Position numbers and translations under genes: made by a program. Positions 24,889-33,539 of a DNA stretch of 37,078 nt are shown in pieces; the first letter of the stretch is position 1, and each line of letters starts with the position of its first letter. Source of the stretch: Ruegeria aquimaris (lineage in GTDB: Bacteria > Pseudomonadota > Alphaproteobacteria > Rhodobacterales > Rhodobacteraceae); contig NZ_JAOWLB010000030.1 of the NCBI RefSeq assembly GCF_025751555.1, positions 1 through 37,078 on the forward strand, written 5' to 3'. The notes below the pieces were generated by a model that saw nothing but the letters and a program-made list of their open reading frames with translations, was not told the origin of the DNA and ran no database searches.

Positions 24889-25331
24889 CACCGCCCCCCG
24901 CCGGTGGCGACGCCGGCGTCACCCTGATCGAGCTGATGATCGTGATCGCGATCCTGGCCAGCCTCGCCACCGGCGTCAGCCTGCTGGTGAGCCGGGGGGC
25001 AGGCGCGTCCGAAACCGACCTCGCCGCCTTTCGCCAGAGCTATGCCGACAACACCGCGCTGGCGGTGCTGGAACGGCGCCGGCGCGGCCTGGCGCTGGAA
25101 CCGGGGGGCAGCCGCCAGATGCTGATCCGGGCCTCGGACTGGCAGGACCCGGGTCGGCTGCGGGCCTGGAAAGGCCCGGTCTCCTGGCTGGTCGAGGGAC
25201 CGCGCCCCGCCCCCGGCGCCCCGGATATCCAGTTCCTGCCCGATGGACGCAGCAGCGCCTTCGTGATCTCCTTCGGCACGCGGCAATGCCGCAGCGACGG
25301 ATGGACGGGGCTCAGATGCGACGCGGGCTGA
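24873..25331 (+). CDS. gspH: Minor pseudopilin GspH
   Basis: The 152-residue protein has a prepilin leader cleaved after Gly15, followed by VTLIELMIVIAILASLATGVS with Glu5 present. It has the length and position of GspH, next to gspG. The rest of the chain is poorly conserved in this family; a pair of Cys (CRSDGWTGLRC) near the end may form a disulfide in the periplasm. It overlaps the end of gspG by 16 bases and the start of gspI by 16 bases. Its place in the pseudopilus is between the GspG shaft and the GspIJK tip. Confidence 0.85.
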   Translation: MGHPVTPPPAGGDAGVTLIELMIVIAILASLATGVSLLVSRGAGASETDLAAFRQSYADNTALAVLERRRRGLALEPGGSRQMLIRASDWQDPGRLRAWKGPVSWLVEGPRPAPGAPDIQFLPDGRSSAFVISFGTRQCRSDGWTGLRCDAG

Positions 25332-25693
25332 CGGCGGACCGGGGGCTGACCCTGCTGGAACTGGTGGTGGCCATCGCCATCCTGGCGATCGGCGCCATCG
25401 CCGCGACCCGGACGATGGACCAGGCGCTGCTGTCGCTGGGCGGCGCCATGCCCCGGCTGATGGCACAGATCGCGGCGCACAACCGGGCCGAGGAGATGCG
25501 CCTCTACGGGCCCGAGCGCTGGGGCGGATTGCCCGCCCGCGAGCGGGTCGGCGGGTTCGAGATCACCCTGTCGGTCGGCACCGAGATCACCGCCGGCGGC
25601 CTGATCCGCGCCGAGATCACCGCCCGGACCGAGGCCGGGCCGGGGGCGGCGCTGGTCACCTTCCTGCCGCCGCAACGGGGCCCCGAAGGATGA
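25316..25693 (+). CDS. gspI: Minor pseudopilin GspI
   Basis: From the ATG at 25316 the product has 125 residues, the usual GspI length. The leader ends TADRG, followed by LTLLELVVAIAILAIGA with Glu5. AHNRAEEMRL and GFEITLSVG match the conserved middle of GspI proteins. The frame is open far upstream, but those codons lie inside gspG and gspH and have no leader logic, so the internal ATG is the right start. GspI joins GspJ and GspK in the tip complex. It overlaps gspJ by four bases (ATGA). Confidence 0.88.
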   Translation: MRRGLTADRGLTLLELVVAIAILAIGAIAATRTMDQALLSLGGAMPRLMAQIAAHNRAEEMRLYGPERWGGLPARERVGGFEITLSVGTEITAGGLIRAEITARTEAGPGAALVTFLPPQRGPEG

Positions 25694-26367
25694 GGTCCGC
25701 ACAACATGACAGCGCCGAACGCGGCCTGACCCTGATCGAACTGGTGGCGGCCATGGCGATTTTCGCGCTGGTCGCGGTGATGGGGTTGCAGGCGCTGACC
25801 GGCACGTTGCGGATGCGCGACCGGCTGGACGGGATGGCGACCGAACTGGGCGATCTCGGGGTCGGGCTGGCCCTGCTGCGCAACGATCTCTCGGCGCTGC
25901 TGCCGCTGCTGTTCCATCCGCCGGGCGGCGGCGTGCGCTCGGCGCTGGCGCTCTCCGCCGATGGCCGGACCCTGTCCTTCTCGACCGGCGGGCAGGCCGG
26001 TCTGCCGCCCGAGGACGGCCTCGGCCTGCACCGGGTCGAATGGCGCCTCGATCCCGCCCGGCAGCAGTTGCTGCGCCGGTCATGGCCGGTCCCGAACCCG
26101 GCCTCCGGGGCCGCGGCCAGCCCCGAGGTGGTGCGGCTCTCCGGCGTGACCGGCCTGTCGGTGCGCAGCTACTGGCCGGTGGTGGGCTGGCGACCCGGCA
26201 CCGAGAGCGGCCAGCCGCGCGTCGTCCCCGAACTGGGGCCCGGCGACCGGGACGGGCCGCTGGCCCAGGTCGCCAGCAGCTATTCCGACACCCTGCCCGA
26301 GGCGGTCGAGGTCACGCTCGAGATCGCCGGACGGGGACCTGTCCGCTTGCTGGAGACGCTGCGATGA
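25690..26367 (+). CDS. gspJ: Minor pseudopilin GspJ
   Basis: The 225-residue protein has a leader ending SAERG and a mature start LTLIELVAAMAIFALVAVMG with Glu5. Its greater size and the features LRNDLSALLP, GLHRVEWRLDP and a C-terminal LPEAVEVTLEI are typical of GspJ. It forms the pseudopilus tip with GspI and GspK. Both ends overlap their neighbours by four bases, so the operon is tightly coupled. Confidence 0.9.
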   Translation: MRSAQHDSAERGLTLIELVAAMAIFALVAVMGLQALTGTLRMRDRLDGMATELGDLGVGLALLRNDLSALLPLLFHPPGGGVRSALALSADGRTLSFSTGGQAGLPPEDGLGLHRVEWRLDPARQQLLRRSWPVPNPASGAAASPEVVRLSGVTGLSVRSYWPVVGWRPGTESGQPRVVPELGPGDRDGPLAQVASSYSDTLPEAVEVTLEIAGRGPVRLLETLR

Positions 26368-27293
26368 GGCGGGGCCAGGGGACAGCGCCGGGGTTCGTCC
26401 TGCTCAACGCCCTGATCCTGGTGGCGGTTCTGGCGGCGGCGGCGGTGTTTGTGCTGGGCCGGGCCGAGGGCGCGCGCCTGCGCCAGGTCGGCCTGCAGAC
26501 CGCGACCCAGGCGGGGTTCTATCTGGACGGGTTCGAGGCGCTGGCGCTGGCGCTGCTGCGCCGCGACCAGCAGGACGGCGCCGTGGACGGGCCCGAGGAC
26601 GCCTGGGCAGGCGTGGTGCACAGGGTCGAGATCGCCCGCGGCCAGGTGACGGGCCGGATCGACGACCTGCAAGGCCGGTTCAACATCAACTGGCTCGCCA
26701 ATCCCGCCGATCTGGCCGCGCTCGAAGGCTTCGGGCGGCTGCTGGCGGCGCTCGGCATGCGCCCGGAACTGGCGACCCGGATCGCCCGGACCCTGCATCC
26801 GGATGGCCCGGCACAGGACCGCCAGGCCTATGCCCGGCAGCGCCCGCCGGTGGCCCCCGTGGGGGGGCCGGTCCTGCTGGTGGAACAGCTGCGCCAGATC
26901 CCGGCCCTGTCGCCGCGCGATTACGACCGGCTCGCACCCTATCTCGCGGCCTTGCCCAGCGACAGCCAGCTGAACGTGAACACCGCCGCCCCGCTGGTGC
27001 TGCAAAGCCTGCTGCCCGGTCTAAAGGCGGCAGGCCTCGACCAGCTGGTGCAGGAGCGGGCCACCCGCCCCTTCCTGTCGGTCGAGGCCTTCCTGGAGCG
27101 CGCCAGGCCCTTTCTCGGCGATGCCGGGCTGGCCGAGGGCGAGGACCTGCGCCTTGCCGTCGGATCGCTCTGGTTTGCCGCCGATTTTGCGGTTGAGCTT
27201 GACGGGCTTGTTCTGCAACGGGTTACCGTGTTCGAACGTCGACCCCTGCCATACGGGCCACGGGTCGCATACCGGCTGGAGACCACACCATGA
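26364..27293 (+). CDS. gspK: Tip pseudopilin GspK
   Basis: From the ATG at 26364 the product has 309 residues. The leader ends TAPG, and the mature N-terminus FVLLNALILV lacks the Glu5 of other pseudopilins; this absence is known for GspK, which caps the pseudopilus. IDDLQGRFNINWLANP and QLNVNTAAPLVLQSLLPGL are standard GspK segments from the large helical domain. The longer frame that opens at 26040 lies inside gspJ and is not used. It overlaps gspJ and gspL by four bases each. Confidence 0.9.
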   Translation: MRRGQGTAPGFVLLNALILVAVLAAAAVFVLGRAEGARLRQVGLQTATQAGFYLDGFEALALALLRRDQQDGAVDGPEDAWAGVVHRVEIARGQVTGRIDDLQGRFNINWLANPADLAALEGFGRLLAALGMRPELATRIARTLHPDGPAQDRQAYARQRPPVAPVGGPVLLVEQLRQIPALSPRDYDRLAPYLAALPSDSQLNVNTAAPLVLQSLLPGLKAAGLDQLVQERATRPFLSVEAFLERARPFLGDAGLAEGEDLRLAVGSLWFAADFAVELDGLVLQRVTVFERRPLPYGPRVAYRLETTP

Positions 27294-28444
27294 CGACGCG
27301 CGCCGCGCACCCCGCACCGGCAACCGACCAGCTCCTCCTGCTGCCAGGGGCGGAGGTGGTGATGGTGCCCCTCGACCTGCCCAGGGGCGTGTCGGGCGCC
27401 GCGCGCGAGCAGGTGGCCTGGCGCCAGTTGCGCGATGGCCTCGGGCTGGGTCCGGGACAGGTCGAGATGCACCCCTATCCGGGCAGGGGCCCCGCCGGGG
27501 ACTGGAGCCGGGCGCTGGTGGCCGATGCCGCGCGGATTGCCGAATGGCGGGCCCGGGCCGGGCCCGGGGCCAAGGCCATGCTGCCCGATTACCTGGCCCT
27601 GCCGGCAACGGCGGGTCTCTGGGTGCTAGCCTTTTCCGAAACCGGGCTGCGGGCCCGGCTGGACCTCGATGGCGGGTTTTCCTGTGACCCGGCGATGGCC
27701 GGGCTGATGCTGCGGCGGGCGCTGGCCCAGGCGGAAGACAGCCCGCCCAAGGCGGTGCTGGCGCTGGAGGCGCCGCCGCCCGACTGGCTGGCCGACATAC
27801 TCTCGGCGCGGGACATTCCGCTGCTCACCGACCCCGGCGGGCTGGCCGCACTCGGCCTCGCCGCGCCCGTGGCGCTGGGGCATGGCGAGCTGGCCGCCGA
27901 CCTGCGCGCCGATCCGCGCGCCGCGCGCGACCGGCTGCGCCGGCGGCTGCTGCCCTGGCGCTGGACGGCGCTGGCGGCGCTGGTCGCGCTGGCGGTCTGG
28001 ACCACCGACCAACTGGCCGAGATCCGGCGGCTGGAGCGGGAAACCGCGACCCTCGGCGCCGAGCTCGAAACCGTGGTGCGGACACATTTCGTGGCAACGG
28101 GGCCGATCCTCGACATCCGGGTCCAGGTGTCGCGGGCGCTGGCCGCGCGGCAGGCCGAGGCCGAGGCGGCCTCGGGGCGGATGTCGCCCCTGCTGCTGTT
28201 CGGGCAGGTGGCCGATGTGCTGGCCCGGTCCGAGGCGCGACCCGACCTGGTGAGCTATACTGCGGCCGAGGGCCTGGCCATCGACCTGCGGCTGGCCGAT
28301 TTCGCCGCCGCCGACCGGCTGGCGGAAACGCTCGAGGCGGCGGGGATCCGGGCCGAGCTGCGCGACCTGCGGGTCAGCGGCGAAGGCGAGGGGGTACGGG
28401 TCGACCTGCGGCTGAGGCCGGGAACCGGGGAGAGGGGCGGATGA
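27290..28444 (+). CDS. gspL: Inner-membrane platform protein GspL
   Basis: The 384-residue protein has an actin-like cytoplasmic domain of about 215 residues, one membrane span at about residues 224-238 after a basic RDRLRRRLLPWR stretch, and a periplasmic ferredoxin-like domain. That is the GspL architecture. GspL couples the GspE ATPase to GspM and the pseudopilus base. Sequence conservation is low in this family, so the call relies on architecture and on its place between gspK and gspM. Confidence 0.85.
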   Translation: MTTRAAHPAPATDQLLLLPGAEVVMVPLDLPRGVSGAAREQVAWRQLRDGLGLGPGQVEMHPYPGRGPAGDWSRALVADAARIAEWRARAGPGAKAMLPDYLALPATAGLWVLAFSETGLRARLDLDGGFSCDPAMAGLMLRRALAQAEDSPPKAVLALEAPPPDWLADILSARDIPLLTDPGGLAALGLAAPVALGHGELAADLRADPRAARDRLRRRLLPWRWTALAALVALAVWTTDQLAEIRRLERETATLGAELETVVRTHFVATGPILDIRVQVSRALAARQAEAEAASGRMSPLLLFGQVADVLARSEARPDLVSYTAAEGLAIDLRLADFAAADRLAETLEAAGIRAELRDLRVSGEGEGVRVDLRLRPGTGERGG

Positions 28445-28920
28445 TCGAACGGCTGTTGAAACTCAGCGCCCGGGAACGGGGGCTGCTGGCGCTGCTGGTC
28501 GCGGTGGCGCTGCCCGCCCTGATCTGGAGCGCCGTGATCGCCCCGATGCAGACCCGCCACGCGGCCGCCCTGGCCGCCCGGGACGAGGCCCGGGCCCTGG
28601 GGGTCTGGGTGGTCGAGCGGGCGGCGGAACAGGCGCAGCTGCGCACTGCCGGACAGACCGGCCCGATGCCGCCGCTGGGCATCAGCGGGCTGGAACAGAG
28701 CCTGGTCGAGGCCGGGCTGCGCAGCGCCGTCGGCGCGCTCGGCAGCCAGGCCGACGGGCGCATCGAGCTACGCTTCGACGCGGTCGAGTTCACCCGGCTG
28801 GCCAACTGGCTGTCGCGCGCGGATCCGGGCTGGGGTTATGACATCGCCGCCTTCCGGCTGGAGCGCGGCACCGCACCCGGCCTGGTCGCGGCGGCCCTGA
28901 CGCTGGAGCCGCAGGGATGA
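28441..28920 (+). CDS. gspM: Inner-membrane platform protein GspM
   Basis: This is a short protein of 159 residues. A cytoplasmic N-terminal LSARERGLLALLVAV leads into a single membrane helix, and a periplasmic coiled coil and small fold follow. Length, topology and position after gspL identify GspM, the partner of GspL. It ends seven bases from the stop of the convergent lipoprotein gene, so the first half of the rightward operon stops here. Confidence 0.85.
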   Translation: MIERLLKLSARERGLLALLVAVALPALIWSAVIAPMQTRHAAALAARDEARALGVWVVERAAEQAQLRTAGQTGPMPPLGISGLEQSLVEAGLRSAVGALGSQADGRIELRFDAVEFTRLANWLSRADPGWGYDIAAFRLERGTAPGLVAAALTLEPQG

Positions 28921-28927
28921 GCACCGC

Positions 28928-29443
28928 TCAGAGCGCCTTGAGCTGCACCGCGATACTGGCCTGGCGCCCGGCCAGCGCGCCCAGCGGATCGAGCTCGGGA
29001 TCATTCTTCAGCACCTCGGCAAAGGCGGTCTGCGCCTGGGTCAGGTATTGCCGCCCCAGCGCCGGGTCGCCGCCGGTCAGCGCGGTCAGGCCCATCTCGT
29101 GATAGGCGGTGCCCAGAACCGACAGCGCGGCACTGCGGGCGGTGCCGGTCTGGCCCTGGCTCAGCGCCCGGGCCTGCTGGGCGGCCTCGTCATAGGCGCC
29201 GCTGCGCAGCAGGCTATGGGCATATTCCAGCTGGATCCGCGTGCGCAGCGGACCGGCCTCCTGCATCATCCGGGCATAGATCCGGTTGGCCTTGTCATAT
29301 TTGCCGGTCTCCAGCGCGGCGCGCGCATCGGTATAGGAGCGGCGGAACCCGTCCGAGCCGGCATTCTGGCCGTCGTCGCAGCCGATCAATACCACGAAAA
29401 GAAGACCCGCAAGCGCGGGTGTCTTGAACTGTCCTGCCTTCAT
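28928..29443 (-). CDS. TPR-type lipoprotein within the secretion cluster
   Basis: The 171-residue protein has a lipoprotein signal ending LFVVLIGC, with the lipidated Cys at residue 22. The mature part contains TPR-like helices, for example ARAALETGKYDKANRIYARM and LGTAYHEMGLTALTGGDPALGRQYLTQAQTAF. It lies on the opposite strand between gspM and gspC. Small lipoproteins encoded beside secretin genes are often pilotins, and TPR pilotins are known in type IV pilus systems, so a pilotin role is possible. Against this, Asp follows the Cys, and in enterobacteria that favours retention in the inner membrane. Confidence 0.75.
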   Translation of the reverse strand: MKAGQFKTPALAGLLFVVLIGCDDGQNAGSDGFRRSYTDARAALETGKYDKANRIYARMMQEAGPLRTRIQLEYAHSLLRSGAYDEAAQQARALSQGQTGTARSAALSVLGTAYHEMGLTALTGGDPALGRQYLTQAQTAFAEVLKNDPELDPLGALAGRQASIAVQLKAL

Positions 29444-29556
29444 GACCTGCTCTTTCGCCTGTCTTATCTTTTCCTTACAGCTAACATGAACGGGGCGTTG
29501 CGTCCATCCGGACCCGGCGGATCGCCCCCGACCTGTTGCCCGGAGGTTGCTGTTTG

Positions 29557-30012
29557 ATGCGTGCCCTTGCCCTGACGCTGATGCTGGCCTGCCTGGCGCT
29601 GGCGGGATGGAACGGCCATCGCCTGTGGCAGCGCCTGTCGCAGCCGCCCGCCGCCACCCCGTCGCTGAGCGCGGCGCTGCCCGCGGCAGAGGTCGCGCCG
29701 GCGACGGGCGGCGCGATCAGCCGCACCTGGCCCGCCCTGTTCGGAACCGCAGCCGCCCCCGAACCGCAGCCGCCGGCGCCCCCGGCGCCGCCGATGCCCC
29801 CGATCGAAAGCCTGGGTTACAGGCTGAAAGGCGTGGTCAGCGCCGGTGCCGCGCATTGGGCCATCCTGACCCACCCGACCGGAGACGTGATCCTGAAACC
29901 CGGCGACAGCCTGATCGACGGGATCACCGTCGAGACGATCGACGAGCAGGGGCTCTGGCTCAGCCGCGGCGGCGAACGGGTGTTGCTGGGTTTCGACCCC
30001 CCCGAAGGCTAA
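29557..30012 (+). CDS. gspC: GspC-like inner-membrane protein
   Basis: With the ATG at 29557 (GGAGG upstream) the product has 151 residues. It has an N-terminal membrane helix, a Pro/Ala-rich periplasmic linker, and a homology-region domain starting near YRLKGVVSAGAAHWAILTHP. That domain has the strand pattern of the GspC HR domain, which contacts the secretin. The C-terminal PDZ or coiled-coil domain of many GspC proteins is absent, so this is a short form. It sits directly before gspD, as expected. Confidence 0.8.
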   Translation: MRALALTLMLACLALAGWNGHRLWQRLSQPPAATPSLSAALPAAEVAPATGGAISRTWPALFGTAAAPEPQPPAPPAPPMPPIESLGYRLKGVVSAGAAHWAILTHPTGDVILKPGDSLIDGITVETIDEQGLWLSRGGERVLLGFDPPEG

Positions 30013-30142
30013 ATCGGGTCCGCCTACAAAGACTGGTGCCATTTGCCCCGCGATGGGATAGACTTGCCGCGACGACAAGACCCGAGCAGTTGGACCGGAC
30101 AGGTAAAGATACCGCCGTGCCGATATAGAGAATGTACAGGCC

Positions 30143-32098
30143 ATGCACGATTTCCGACGTATTCGCGCCGCGCTTGCGGCCCTGACCCTTGCCATCGGGC
30201 TATGGCTGGCACCGGGATCGGCGGTGCGCGCCCAAGTCGCGCTCGACCTGCGCGATGCCGATCTGCGCAGCTTCGTGCAGGTGGTCTCCGAGGCGACCGG
30301 GCGCAGCTTCGTGCTGGACCCGGCGGTGCGCGGCACGGTGACGGTGCTGGCGCCCCAGGAAATGTCCGCCGATGCGCTCTACGAGGTGTTCCTCAGCGTG
30401 CTGGAGCTGAACCGGCTGGCGGTGATCGAGGGCGCCGGCGCCGACCGGATCGTGCCGATGAGCGTCGCCCGCGAACTGGCCCCCGGCGATGACGAGGGCA
30501 TCGGCATCATCGGTGCCGACGGCTATGAGACCCGGGTGATCTCGGTGCAGCACGTGCCGCTGTCCGAGATCGTCGAGGTGGTGCGCCCGCTGTTGCCCTC
30601 CGAGGCGGTGCTGACCCCGGTTCCGGGCGCGAACCTGCTGATCCTGTCCGACCGGGGCACCAATTTCCGCCGCATCGAGAAGCTGATCCAGCGGCTCGAC
30701 GTGCCGCGCTCGGACCCGGTCGACATGGTGCCGCTGCACAATGCCGACGCCGCCGAGGTGAGCCAGGTGATCCAGTCCCTCGGCATCGTCCCGCCGGGGG
30801 CGAGCGTGACCGTCGACCGGCGCTCGAATTCGCTGGTGGTGTCGGGCTCGTCCTCCCTGCGCGAACAGGTGCGGGTGCTGGCGACCCGGCTCGACACCCA
30901 GGGCGGGCGCGTCGACAGCTGGGTCGAGCAGCTGAACTATGCCGAGGCCGCGACGCTGGCCGATGTGGTGCTGCGCAGTTTCGCCGACGACCAGAGCGTC
31001 AAGGGCCAGGCGATCCGCATCGTGCCCGAACCGCGCACCAACTCGATGCTGATCACCGCCCCCGCCGAGACCATGCCGCATATCATCGCCATGGTGCGCC
31101 ATCTCGACCGCCGCCCGGTGCAGGTGCTGGTCGAGGCGGTGATCTTCGAAATGTCGGTACAGGGGTTCTCGGACCTCTCGGTGCAATTCGGCGCGGTGCT
31201 CAACAACGCGGTGGTCGGCGGGGTGCAGTTCACGCTCGAAGGCCGGCCCAGCCTGACCAGCCTGGTGTCGAGCGTGCTGAACGGCACCACGCCCGATGTC
31301 GGCCCCGGCGGCATCTTTGGCGGCGCCAAGCAGAATGGCGACAACGGTTTCGTCGGCCTGCTGACCGCGATTGCGGCCACCAACAGCACCCGGCTGCTGT
31401 CGACGCCCTCGATCATGACGCTCAACAACCAGGAGGCCGAGATCGTGGTGGCGCAGAACGTGCCCTTCGTCACCGGCTCCTTCACCTCGACCGGCACCGG
31501 GTCGAACCCGGAAAACCCGTTCCAGACCATCGAGCGGCAGGATGTGGGCCTGACGCTCAATGTCACGCCGCAGATCAATGCCGATGAAACCGTCCGCATG
31601 ATCATCAAGCAGGAGGTCTCGAACCTGACCAACACCACCTCGGCCTCGGGCGGCGAGATCACCGCCCGGCGCGCCCTGTCGACCACGGTGCTGGTGCATG
31701 ACGGCAATGTGGTGATGCTGGGCGGGTTGCTGGAAAACGGCTCGGGCGCGGTCAGCCAGAAGGTGCCGGGCCTGTCGAACCTGCCGCTGCTGGGCGGCCT
31801 CTTCGAAGGCAAGAACGCCGAGCGCGACCAGCGGGTGCTGCTGGTGATGCTGCGGCCGCAGGTGGTGGCCTCGGATGCCGAGGCCGAGCGGCTGACCCGC
31901 AAGGCGGCGCAGGACGCCCGCAATGCAAGCCTTGCGGCGCAACCGCTCGATAGTGGAAGATACCCCCGCGCGCCCAGCCAGGCGCTGCCCTTCGACGGGG
32001 CCGATCTGAACCAACCTTTCGATGCCGGATTCATTGATGACCTCGCCCAGAGCCGAAACTTCCCGCCGCTCCCCACCCGGCTCCGGTTCGGAGAATAG
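30143..32098 (+). CDS. gspD: Type II secretion secretin GspD
   Basis: The 651-residue protein begins with a signal peptide ending near VRAQ. The N0 domain follows (VALDLRDADLRSFVQVVSEATG), then three N-type KH-like domains, then the secretin core. The core shows STPSIMTLNNQEAEIVVAQNVPFV and the signature VPGLSNLPLLGGLF. It forms the outer-membrane gate through which folded proteins leave the periplasm. The last about 60 residues after VLLVMLRPQV form a low-complexity tail in the position where pilotin-binding S-domains occur. Its 3' end overlaps gspE by up to 77 bases. Confidence 0.94.
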   Translation: MHDFRRIRAALAALTLAIGLWLAPGSAVRAQVALDLRDADLRSFVQVVSEATGRSFVLDPAVRGTVTVLAPQEMSADALYEVFLSVLELNRLAVIEGAGADRIVPMSVARELAPGDDEGIGIIGADGYETRVISVQHVPLSEIVEVVRPLLPSEAVLTPVPGANLLILSDRGTNFRRIEKLIQRLDVPRSDPVDMVPLHNADAAEVSQVIQSLGIVPPGASVTVDRRSNSLVVSGSSSLREQVRVLATRLDTQGGRVDSWVEQLNYAEAATLADVVLRSFADDQSVKGQAIRIVPEPRTNSMLITAPAETMPHIIAMVRHLDRRPVQVLVEAVIFEMSVQGFSDLSVQFGAVLNNAVVGGVQFTLEGRPSLTSLVSSVLNGTTPDVGPGGIFGGAKQNGDNGFVGLLTAIAATNSTRLLSTPSIMTLNNQEAEIVVAQNVPFVTGSFTSTGTGSNPENPFQTIERQDVGLTLNVTPQINADETVRMIIKQEVSNLTNTTSASGGEITARRALSTTVLVHDGNVVMLGGLLENGSGAVSQKVPGLSNLPLLGGLFEGKNAERDQRVLLVMLRPQVVASDAEAERLTRKAAQDARNASLAAQPLDSGRYPRAPSQALPFDGADLNQPFDAGFIDDLAQSRNFPPLPTRLRFGE

Positions 32099-33539
32099 CG
32101 CGGCGCGCCTGCCCTTCGCCTTTGCCCGCGACCAGCAGGTGCTGCTGGACGAGGACCGGCTGATCGCGGGACCGGGCGCCTCGCTGCTGGGGCTGGCCGA
32201 GGCGCGGCGGCGCGCGGGTCGGACACTGGAGATCGTCGAGGAGAGCCAGATCGGCTTCGAAGCGGCGCTGGCCCGGCTCTATCAGCGCGACACGGCCGGG
32301 GGCGAGGCCGAGCTGCTGTTCGATCTCGAGGATCGCGGCCAGGCGGCGCGTCAGCGCGACCTGCTCGAAGAGGACGAGGACGCCCCGGTGATCCAGCTGG
32401 TCAACGCGCTGCTGCGCCGCGCGGTCGGCGCCGGCGCCTCGGATCTGCATGTGGAACCGCATGAGGGCGGGCTGCGCATCCGGATGCGGGTGGACGGGTT
32501 CCTGCAAACCACGATGGACCGTTCCGACGTGCCGGTGCGCAAGATCGTCTCGCGGCTCAAGGTGATGGCCGGGCTCGACATCGCCGAGACCCGGCTGCCG
32601 CAGGACGGGCGCATCCCGCTGCGCCTGGGCGGGCGGCTGATCGACACCCGGGTCTCGTCGCTGCCGGGCAAATACGGCGAGCGCATCGTGCTGCGGATCC
32701 TCGACCGGCAAGCGGGGCTGCGCGCGCTCGACCAACTGGGCCTGTCGCCCGCGCAGGTGGCGCTGCTGGAACGGCTCTCGGCCCTGCCCAACGGCATCAT
32801 CCTGGCCACCGGGCCGACCGGCTCGGGCAAGACCACCACGCTCTATTCCCTGCTCAAGCTGGCCAATCGCGAAGAGCGCAACATCGTCACCGTCGAGGAC
32901 CCGATCGAATACGATCTCGACGGCATCTCGCAATCGCAGATCAATGCCGAGATCGGCATGACCTTTGCCGCCGGCCTGCGCGCCACCCTGCGCCAGGACC
33001 CCGACGTGATCCTGGTAGGCGAGATCCGCGACCCCGAAACCGCCAGCACCGCCGCCCAGGCGGCGCTGACCGGGCATCTGGTATTCTCCTCCCTGCATGC
33101 CAACGGATCGGTGGGCGCGGTGATCCGCCTGCGCGATCTGGGGCTCGACAATTTCCTGATCGCCTCCACCCTGCGCGGGGTGATCGCGCAGCGGCTGCTG
33201 CGGCGGCTCTGCCCCGAATGCAAGCAGGCACAGGTTCCCGGCCCAGCCGAGGCGGCGCATTTCACCCATCACGGGATGGCGGTGCCCGACCGGGTGCATG
33301 TCCCGGTGGGATGCCCTTCCTGCGACGGCAGCGGCTATGCCGGGCGGGTCGGCATCTTCGAGATGGTCGAGGTCGGCGAGACCCTGCGCGAGGCGATCGA
33401 CGCGGGCGCCTCGGAAAGCGCGCTCAAGCAGCTGGTGCTGCGCGACGAGGAAACGCTGGTCGGCCAGGGCCTGGCCGAGGTGGCCGCCGGGCACACCAGC
33501 CTGGCCGAGACCCTGCGCGTGGTCGGGGACGTGGCATGA
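32022..33539 (+). CDS. gspE: Type II secretion ATPase GspE
   Basis: The protein of about 505 residues has an N1E domain near LPFAFARDQQVLLDED, Walker A GPTGSGKTTT at about residues 263-272, an Asp box, and Walker B ILVGEIRD at about 330-337. A zinc-binding CM domain carries the tetracysteine CPEC...CPSC (C397, C400, C431, C434). It powers pseudopilus assembly on the cytoplasmic face through GspL and GspF. Two start codons, 32022 and 32037, both lie inside gspD and I cannot choose between them. Its end overlaps gspF by four bases. Confidence 0.94.
   Translation: MPDSLMTSPRAETSRRSPPGSGSENSAARLPFAFARDQQVLLDEDRLIAGPGASLLGLAEARRRAGRTLEIVEESQIGFEAALARLYQRDTAGGEAELLFDLEDRGQAARQRDLLEEDEDAPVIQLVNALLRRAVGAGASDLHVEPHEGGLRIRMRVDGFLQTTMDRSDVPVRKIVSRLKVMAGLDIAETRLPQDGRIPLRLGGRLIDTRVSSLPGKYGERIVLRILDRQAGLRALDQLGLSPAQVALLERLSALPNGIILATGPTGSGKTTTLYSLLKLANREERNIVTVEDPIEYDLDGISQSQINAEIGMTFAAGLRATLRQDPDVILVGEIRDPETASTAAQAALTGHLVFSSLHANGSVGAVIRLRDLGLDNFLIASTLRGVIAQRLLRRLCPECKQAQVPGPAEAAHFTHHGMAVPDRVHVPVGCPSCDGSGYAGRVGIFEMVEVGETLREAIDAGASESALKQLVLRDEETLVGQGLAEVAAGHTSLAETLRVVGDVA

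Noticed and set aside
30200-32014. A 604-codon minus-strand frame opposite gspD
   Set aside because: It has a His/Gln/Arg-rich composition with no domain; gspD on the other strand is certain.
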